Part shown: positions 41,442-46,267 of the stretch, in pieces | Layout: every line of letters starts with the position of its first letter | How positions within the stretch are numbered: position 1 is the stretch's first letter | Program-made: the position numbers and the translations under genes | The notes under the pieces: model-generated | Database searches by the model: none | Seen by the model: the letters and a program-made list of their open reading frames with translations, nothing else | What the model was told of the DNA's origin: nothing | From: Bacillota bacterium | GTDB lineage: Bacteria; Bacillota; Clostridia; Christensenellales; SZUA-584 | Assembly: GCA_023416745.1 (NCBI GenBank) | Contig: JAEZHF010000042.1 | Span: forward strand, 1 to 46,267 | Length of the DNA: 46,267 nt | Reading direction: 5' to 3'

Positions 41442-43164
41442 GAAAATCGCGCTCAGGATCAGCCTGCTTTTTCTTGCCGTGATTTCCGCGGCCAGTCTGA
41501 TTACAATTGTCTATCTGGATCGGACGTATAAAGACGAGAGCAGGGGCCAGCTGCTTAAAACCGCCAGAGTCGTGGAAAGCTTTTTACTTAATGATGCTCA
41601 GGACTCCGAAATGCTTTACAATATTGATTACATTAGGAACATGCGCATTACGCTGATCAAATATGATGGAACGGTGCAGTTTGATTCGCGTACTGATGCA
41701 TCCGAGCTGGAAAACCACGGTGACAGGCCGGAAGTTGACCAGGCCCTAGAAAAGGGATCGGGAAGCAACATTAGGCGAAGCAGCACGCTCAATGCGGATA
41801 TGATGTATGTGGCACTCCGTGCAGACGAGCTTGACCTTATCATTAGGGTATCCTATATGCTGGAGGGTGTCTCGGCATATTCCACATCTCTTTGGATTCC
41901 GCTGCTCACAATGCTGATCGTCGCGTTTTTGCTCTGCCTTGGCATTGCATTGTTTGTTTCACGGGGGGTTACCCGGCCTATTATTCAACTGAAGCAGGAA
42001 ACAGTCAAAATTGCTGAAGGCAGATATGATGAGCTCAATGGAGTTCGGACCGGCGACGAAATTGAAGACCTGTCCAACGCGCTGACCCAGATGGCCAAAA
42101 GGCTCAGGCGCAACATTGAAGCCATCACAGAAAACAGCTCGAGGCTGGAGGCTGTGCTGCGCGCCGTCCCAGGCGGCATCATCGCGGTGGACAGCGGGAT
42201 GAATGTGATCATGGCGAATCCTTCCGCGCGCAGTATGTTTTCCATAACTGACAAACCGGAAGGCCGTCATTTCCTTGAAGTGACGCAAAACATGGGCCTG
42301 GAAACGGTAATTCGTGAAGCGCTGATGAGAACGAGTGTGGTAGAGCGAGAACTGAACATATCACACGGCATGGAAACGCTGTATCTTCAGGTGTTTGCCG
42401 CTTCGATATACAGCGAAGGAAAAGGCTATGGTGTCATACTGCTCATACAGGATATTACGCATCTGCGCAAGCTTGAAAATTTAAGGAAGGACTTTGTTGC
42501 GAATGTGACGCATGAGCTCAAAACCCCGCTGACCGTCATTCGGGGCTTTGTGGATACGCTCAAGGATCCGGCGATGCCGCGAGGCGATATTTCTCGATTT
42601 CTCGATATTATCGCACTCGAATCTGAACGCCTGACGCGGCTGATCAATGATGTTCTGCTGCTGTCGGAGATAGAGAACATTGCAGAAAGCCCAAAGACAA
42701 CGGTTGATCTGAGAGACGGAGTTCAGGAAGCCATCCAACTGCTGGAAGGGGCCGCGCGTGAGAAAGGGCTTGTGCTCATGGCGGATATTCCCGATGTGGG
42801 CTTCCAAGTGGCCGCGGACAATGACCGTATTAAACAGCTGGCCATCAATCTAATCGATAATGCCATTAAATATACGCCATCGGAAGGGCGAGTGCGTGTT
42901 ACGGTTCGTACTGAGGAAACCCAGGCAGTGCTCAGCGTGGAGGATACCGGCATTGGTATCCCTGAAGCCAACATTCCCAGATTGTTCGAGAGGTTTTACC
43001 GCGTCGATACCAGCCGGTCCCGCTCGCTTGGCGGAACAGGACTGGGGCTTGCAATCGTCAAACATATCGTGAGTCTGGTAGACGGACACATCACGGTGAA
43101 TAGCCGTGTGGGCGAGGGGAGCATTTTCACCGTATATCTTCCTCTGACGGCAGGTAAAATATAA
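41425..43164 (+). CDS. sensor histidine kinase, PhoR/WalK-like
   Basis: The 579-residue kinase has a membrane helix at 10-30, an extracytoplasmic sensor domain (31-155), a second helix (156-178), HAMP (about 178-232), PAS (about 240-350), a HisKA domain with phospho-acceptor His363 (NVTHELKTPLT) and an HATPase domain with NLIDNAIKYTP, DTGIGIP and GGTGLGLAIVK. The sensor domain plus PAS is usual for PhoR in Firmicutes. The start overlaps the regulator gene, marking a cotranslated pair. Confidence 0.92.
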   Translation: MNRVYKKIALRISLLFLAVISAASLITIVYLDRTYKDESRGQLLKTARVVESFLLNDAQDSEMLYNIDYIRNMRITLIKYDGTVQFDSRTDASELENHGDRPEVDQALEKGSGSNIRRSSTLNADMMYVALRADELDLIIRVSYMLEGVSAYSTSLWIPLLTMLIVAFLLCLGIALFVSRGVTRPIIQLKQETVKIAEGRYDELNGVRTGDEIEDLSNALTQMAKRLRRNIEAITENSSRLEAVLRAVPGGIIAVDSGMNVIMANPSARSMFSITDKPEGRHFLEVTQNMGLETVIREALMRTSVVERELNISHGMETLYLQVFAASIYSEGKGYGVILLIQDITHLRKLENLRKDFVANVTHELKTPLTVIRGFVDTLKDPAMPRGDISRFLDIIALESERLTRLINDVLLLSEIENIAESPKTTVDLRDGVQEAIQLLEGAAREKGLVLMADIPDVGFQVAADNDRIKQLAINLIDNAIKYTPSEGRVRVTVRTEETQAVLSVEDTGIGIPEANIPRLFERFYRVDTSRSRSLGGTGLGLAIVKHIVSLVDGHITVNSRVGEGSIFTVYLPLTAGKI

Positions 43165-43182
43165 AAATATTTGCTTCGATGC

Positions 43183-43211
43183 TTGCTTAATTACCGCAAT
43201 TGTGCTATATT
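43183..43211 (+). promoter_or_regulatory. promoter of the rimP-nusA-infB operon
   Basis: TTGCTT (43183-43188), a 17-base spacer and TATATT (43206-43211) with extended TGC precede the long leader of rimP. Confidence 0.6.
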
Positions 43212-43240
43212 ACGCAAAGAAGCAAGATTTACTGACTAGG

Positions 43241-43265
43241 AGAGTGGGAGAAACCCACTCTTTTA
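43241..43265 (+). terminator. leader hairpin before rimP, possible attenuator
   Basis: AGAGTGGG and CCCACTCT form an 8-bp stem around AGAAA, followed by TTTT. It lies between the promoter and rimP, so it may attenuate the operon. A hairpin of this form is common before rimP in Firmicutes. Confidence 0.65.
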
Positions 43266-43346
43266 AATTGTAAGGTCCGAAAAGCGCTTAATGGATATGC
43301 ATAGCGCAGCATCGGGAAGCATATTGGAAGGTGTAACAGAATTTCC

Positions 43347-43820
43347 GTGAAAGTTGAAAAGATTATCGAAAATATCGTCATGCCGGTTATCGAACAGAAT
43401 GGCTATGAATATGTGGGCACCGAATACAACAGGACGGCCGGTGCCAATGAACTGATCATATATGCGGATAAGCCGGGCGGTCTCGGTCTTGAAGATTGCG
43501 AGAAGATAAGCCGGCTGATCGATCCGATCATCGATGAGAAAGACCCGATAGAAGAATCGTATTGCCTGTGCGTCTCGTCACCGGGTCTTGACAGACCCCT
43601 CAAGACGCAGCGGGATTTTGTGCGCAGCTTAGGAAAAAAGGTTGATGTTCGTTTGTACCGTCCGTCAGACGGCAGGAAGGAATGGATCGGCTTGCTCAAA
43701 AGCCACGATAATGACCGTGTGGTGATTGAGACGGAGAGCGGCGAAAAATCATTTGAAAATAAAGATGTGGCTATAACCAGGCTGCATGCGGATATAAATT
43801 TCGGAGGTAATAAAAAATGA
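43347..43820 (+). CDS. rimP: ribosome maturation factor RimP
   Basis: The 157-residue protein has KVEKIIENIVMPVIEQNGYEYVG at its start (split 2-24), DPIEESYCLCVSSPGLDRPL in the middle and a C-terminal SH3-like domain (about 85-155). RimP assists 30S assembly. The GTG start at 43347 keeps the family N-terminus. Confidence 0.93.
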   Translation: MKVEKIIENIVMPVIEQNGYEYVGTEYNRTAGANELIIYADKPGGLGLEDCEKISRLIDPIIDEKDPIEESYCLCVSSPGLDRPLKTQRDFVRSLGKKVDVRLYRPSDGRKEWIGLLKSHDNDRVVIETESGEKSFENKDVAITRLHADINFGGNKK

Positions 43821-44989
43821 GCACAGAGTTCTTAAGCGCCTTAGCGGCACTGGAAAAAGAAAAGGGGATAAACAAGAGTGTGTTGATCGATGCGATTGAG
43901 AACGCTCTTGTTTCGGCATATAAGAAAAATTATGGCACAGTGCAGGACGTACGGGTGGAGGTGGATCCCGACACAGGCATGTTCAAGGTATATGCCAAAA
44001 AGACGGTAGTTGAGTCGGTGGTGGATGAAACTGAGGAGATTTCCCTGAAGGATGCGCATAAAATTAACATTGCTTATGAACCGGGCGATGTTATAGAAAT
44101 GGAAGTGACGCCGGGTTCATTCGGGCGTATTGCGGCCCAGACGGCTAAGCAGGTGGTGGTACACCGTTTGCGTGAGGCAGAACGCGGTGTGATCTACGAG
44201 AAATTTGCGGAGCGGGAAGGTGAAGTGATGACCGCTACCATCCACCGCGTGGATAAGGGCAGCGTTTTACTTGAGCTGGACGGCGTGGAGTGCATGATGC
44301 CAGCGGCGGAATGTATCCCTGGCGAGCGTTATAACATCAACGATCATATCAAGGTCTACATCATGGAGGTTCGCAAAACCACCAAAGGGCCGCAGGTTAT
44401 CGTCTCGCGAACGCATCCGATCCTTCTTAAACGGTTATTTGAGATTGAGGTTCCTGAGATAATGCAGAATATCGTCCATATCAAGAGCGTGGCGCGCGAA
44501 GCCGGTTCGCGGACGAAGATAGCCGTTCATTCGGACGATGAGAACGTTGATCCGGTCGGTTCCTGTGTGGGACAAAAGGGCTCACGCATCGACCGGGTGG
44601 TTGCCGAGCTGGGAAATGAGAAGATTGACGTGATTCCATGGAGCCCGGATCCCATTGAGTTCATAGCGAACTCTTTGCGTCCCGCCAAGGTTCTGATGGT
44701 GCAGATAAACGAGAATGAGAAGGCAGCCAAGGTTGTGGTACCGGACTATCAGTTGTCGCTGGCAATCGGGCGCGAGGGCCAGAACGCGCGTCTCGCAGCC
44801 AAACTTACCGGCTGGAAGATAGATATCAAGAGTCAGTCACAAATAGAAGCTGCGTTATTTGACAATCAGGAAGAAACGAAGGATAATGATTTCGATCCGT
44901 ACGATGACGATATGCTGGATATCGAAGACGGCTTTGATGGTGACAGCGGTCCGGATGAAGGCTATGACAACGAGAACTTTGAAGAATAG
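43817..44989 (+). CDS. nusA: transcription termination/antitermination factor NusA
   Basis: The 390-residue protein has the N-terminal RNA-polymerase-binding domain (1-125), an S1 domain (about 135-200) and two KH domains (VGSCVGQKGSRIDRVV.. and LAIGREGQNARLAAKLTGW). The acidic C-terminal tail (from ~352) takes the place of the AR repeats of proteobacterial NusA. It overlaps rimP by four bases. Confidence 0.95.
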   Translation: MSTEFLSALAALEKEKGINKSVLIDAIENALVSAYKKNYGTVQDVRVEVDPDTGMFKVYAKKTVVESVVDETEEISLKDAHKINIAYEPGDVIEMEVTPGSFGRIAAQTAKQVVVHRLREAERGVIYEKFAEREGEVMTATIHRVDKGSVLLELDGVECMMPAAECIPGERYNINDHIKVYIMEVRKTTKGPQVIVSRTHPILLKRLFEIEVPEIMQNIVHIKSVAREAGSRTKIAVHSDDENVDPVGSCVGQKGSRIDRVVAELGNEKIDVIPWSPDPIEFIANSLRPAKVLMVQINENEKAAKVVVPDYQLSLAIGREGQNARLAAKLTGWKIDIKSQSQIEAALFDNQEETKDNDFDPYDDDMLDIEDGFDGDSGPDEGYDNENFEE

Positions 44990-45015
44990 TTATATTTGAG
45001 TGAGGCGTTATTTGC

Positions 45016-45288
45016 TTGAAAACAAAGAAAGTTCCCGTACGCATGTGTATCGCCTGCCGGGAAGGTCGGCCTAAGAAAGAGTTAGTGCGCATCGTGTCGA
45101 ACGAAAACGTCTTAAGCCCGGACGAGACGGGCAAAGCACATGGGCGCGGCGCATACTTGTGCCCCAGTGTGGAATGTCTCGACAAGGCGAAGAAGACAAA
45201 GGCTTTCGAGCGGTCGCTCGATACGCCTTTGAGCGAAGAAGCGTACAATACGATCAAAAGGGTGATATTGCGGCGTGGCATCAAATAA
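45016..45288 (+). CDS. ylxR: YlxR/RnpM RNA-binding protein
   Basis: The 90-residue protein has the family motif PVRMCIACREGRPKKELVRIV and GRGAYLCPSVECLDKA. RnpM was described as a modulator of RNase P in B. subtilis. TTG start at 45016, with GTGAGG upstream. Confidence 0.9.
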   Translation: MKTKKVPVRMCIACREGRPKKELVRIVSNENVLSPDETGKAHGRGAYLCPSVECLDKAKKTKAFERSLDTPLSEEAYNTIKRVILRRGIK

Positions 45289-45592
45289 TCTCTCTATGGC
45301 AGGTCTTGCTTTTCGGGCTGGTAAGGTTATGTCCGGAAGCATGGCATGTGAAAAAGGCCTGCTGCAACAGCAGATATGTTTGTTGCTGGTCCAGCATGGG
45401 CTGTCCGAAAACAGCTTGAAGCAGTTCACCGGTTTATGTGAGCGCTCCGGTGCTGAGTGGCTGATAATTAGTGAGGACGATGATCTGGGTGCGGCAATTG
45501 GAAGGCCAGGCGTGATGCTGGTGGGCATCACAGACGCTGGATTCGCGAAAGCGATAAAGAACAATTATCATGGTGGGAGTGGCATTGAATGA
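45275..45592 (+). CDS. ylxQ: L7Ae-family ribosomal protein YlxQ
   Basis: The 105-residue protein has the L7Ae/L30e fold pattern: LAFRAGKVMSG near 11-21, KGLLQQQICLLL, a central acid-rich turn and AIGRPGVMLVGITDAGFAKAI. YlxQ binds kink-turn RNA. GTG start overlapping ylxR; ends overlapping infB by four bases. Confidence 0.88.
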   Translation: MASNNLSMAGLAFRAGKVMSGSMACEKGLLQQQICLLLVQHGLSENSLKQFTGLCERSGAEWLIISEDDDLGAAIGRPGVMLVGITDAGFAKAIKNNYHGGSGIE

Positions 45593-46267
45593 GTAAACTG
45601 AAGATTATTGACATGAACAAACAGCTGATGGACAAATCAAAGCAGACTGTTTCCCGAATGGAGTCGCTCCAAACGAGCGTGCAGTCTCATTTGTCTACGC
45701 TGAAGCGTATTGAAGCAGATTTGATCAAGGTAGCCCGTGCTGAATCCGAGGAAAAACGTTTCCGTCAGGAGCAGGAGCTTATCAAGGCCGAGACGGAAGC
45801 GCGCGCAGCAGAAGCAGCGAAAGCCACCGCCCAAGTGCATCCGGCTGAAGTCAAAACGCAGCCAAGCCAGCCTGCTGTCGAGGCTGATAAAAATGAAGAG
45901 CCCAAGCATCAGCCTGCTAAAGCTCCCCAAGCTGAAGTCTCTGTTTCACAGGCACATGTCAAAGCCCCCGCCAATAACACCAATGACAACATAGCGGAAG
46001 CCGAACCTCGGGAAGTGAACCCGCAGACCCCTGCAGAGACGGCTCCGCCTGCAGAAATAAGTAGGCCCCAGGAAGGCCGCCCAGTCTCACAGGACAACCG
46101 CCCGCCCAGACCCGACGGCGGCAGACCGTACGGACAGGATAACCGTTCGCCCAGACCCGACGGGAGCAGACCGTACGGGCAGGATAACCGTTTGCCCAGA
46201 CCCGACGGGAGCAGACCCTACGGACAGGATAACCGTCCGCCCAGACCCGACGGAAGCAGACCGTATG
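45589..46267 (+). CDS. infB: translation initiation factor IF-2, N-terminal part (runs off the window)
   Basis: ATG at 45589 opens a frame that is still open at the window end. The residues seen are the variable N-terminal domain: a charged helical start (SKLKIIDMNKQLMDKSKQTV), an Ala/Lys/Glu-rich stretch and a proline-rich repeat. The gene order nusA-ylxR-ylxQ-infB fixes the identity. The GTPase part lies outside. The start overlaps the ylxQ stop (ATGA). Confidence 0.92.
   Translation, partial: MSKLKIIDMNKQLMDKSKQTVSRMESLQTSVQSHLSTLKRIEADLIKVARAESEEKRFRQEQELIKAETEARAAEAAKATAQVHPAEVKTQPSQPAVEADKNEEPKHQPAKAPQAEVSVSQAHVKAPANNTNDNIAEAEPREVNPQTPAETAPPAEISRPQEGRPVSQDNRPPRPDGGRPYGQDNRSPRPDGSRPYGQDNRLPRPDGSRPYGQDNRPPRPDGSRPY
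46105..46267 (+). repeat. infB: 45-bp tandem repeat within infB
   Basis: About 3.6 copies of a 45-bp unit begin at 46105, 46150, 46195 and 46240, encoding PRPDGSRPYGQDNRx (15 residues). Copies differ at only a few bases. The repeat continues past the window edge. Confidence 0.92.

Noticed and set aside
41425..43164. Naming the two-component pair phoB/phoR with certainty
   Set aside because: Domain build fits, but no pst or phoU genes are adjacent and several other Firmicutes pairs share the layout.
46105..46267. CRISPR-like repeat
   Set aside because: The 45-bp units are contiguous and coding in frame with infB, without spacers.

Overview
The window looks like chromosomal DNA of a spore-forming member of the class Clostridia. 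The evidence is a complete spoIIIAA-AH operon, sigG, an Asp23/AmaP/DUF2273 trio, a leucine T-box leader, and the Firmicutes-type rimP-nusA-ylxR-ylxQ-infB order at the right edge. I cannot name a genus from sequence alone. The first ~4.4 kb is visibly more AT-rich and more decayed than the rest.

Layout. 1-4452 is an accessory end: the tail of an IS3-type transposase that cuts a small leftward operon, a 51-codon ORF, an FGGY sugar kinase paired with an unusual class III aminotransferase-like protein, then ~630 bp of apparently non-coding, decayed DNA. 4492-6353 is a two-gene unit of a short-chain dehydrogenase (SDR) and an ERG4/ERG24-type sterol reductase homologue. 6451-10982 holds hslO, a DUF4342 protein, decayed small genes, an SDR whose 5' ~100 bp is physically inverted, a GNAT acetyltransferase, an amino-acid racemase and a Gly/Gln/Ser-rich lipoprotein. 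11060-16514 holds a membrane protein, an EF-G paralogue, a DUF2148 Fe-S protein, NADP-type isocitrate dehydrogenase and a SEC-C protein. 16621-17028 is a four-tRNA cluster (Leu-Gly-Gly-Lys), followed by a K+-dependent membrane pyrophosphatase. 19494-23138 is a T-box controlled leuA-leuC-leuD operon. 23434-27304 is a compact bacterial-microcompartment (BMC) cluster: SorC regulator, glycerol-kinase-like FGGY kinase, a DeoC aldolase with an encapsulation-type N-terminus and a ferredoxin-like cysteine tail, and one BMC-H shell protein. 27405-38038 is core sporulation and housekeeping: spoIIIA, the Asp23 group, nusB, a Kae1-like protein, folD, xseAB and ispA. 38264-43164 has sigG, ylmC, nrdR, pgeF and a PhoB/PhoR-like two-component pair. 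43347-46267 is the rimP-nusA operon, running off the window inside infB.

How the parts work together. The leu operon is set up to respond to uncharged tRNA-Leu. The BMC cluster looks like a sugar-phosphate pathway in which the kinase makes a phosphosugar, DeoC cleaves it to an aldehyde plus a triose phosphate, and the shell protein encloses the chemistry; the Fe-S-like tail on DeoC is the most unexpected detail. The SDR/sterol-reductase pair suggests reduction of a sterol- or polycyclic-like substrate by an anaerobe. The inverted SDR is either a freshly broken gene or an intragenic inversion switch.
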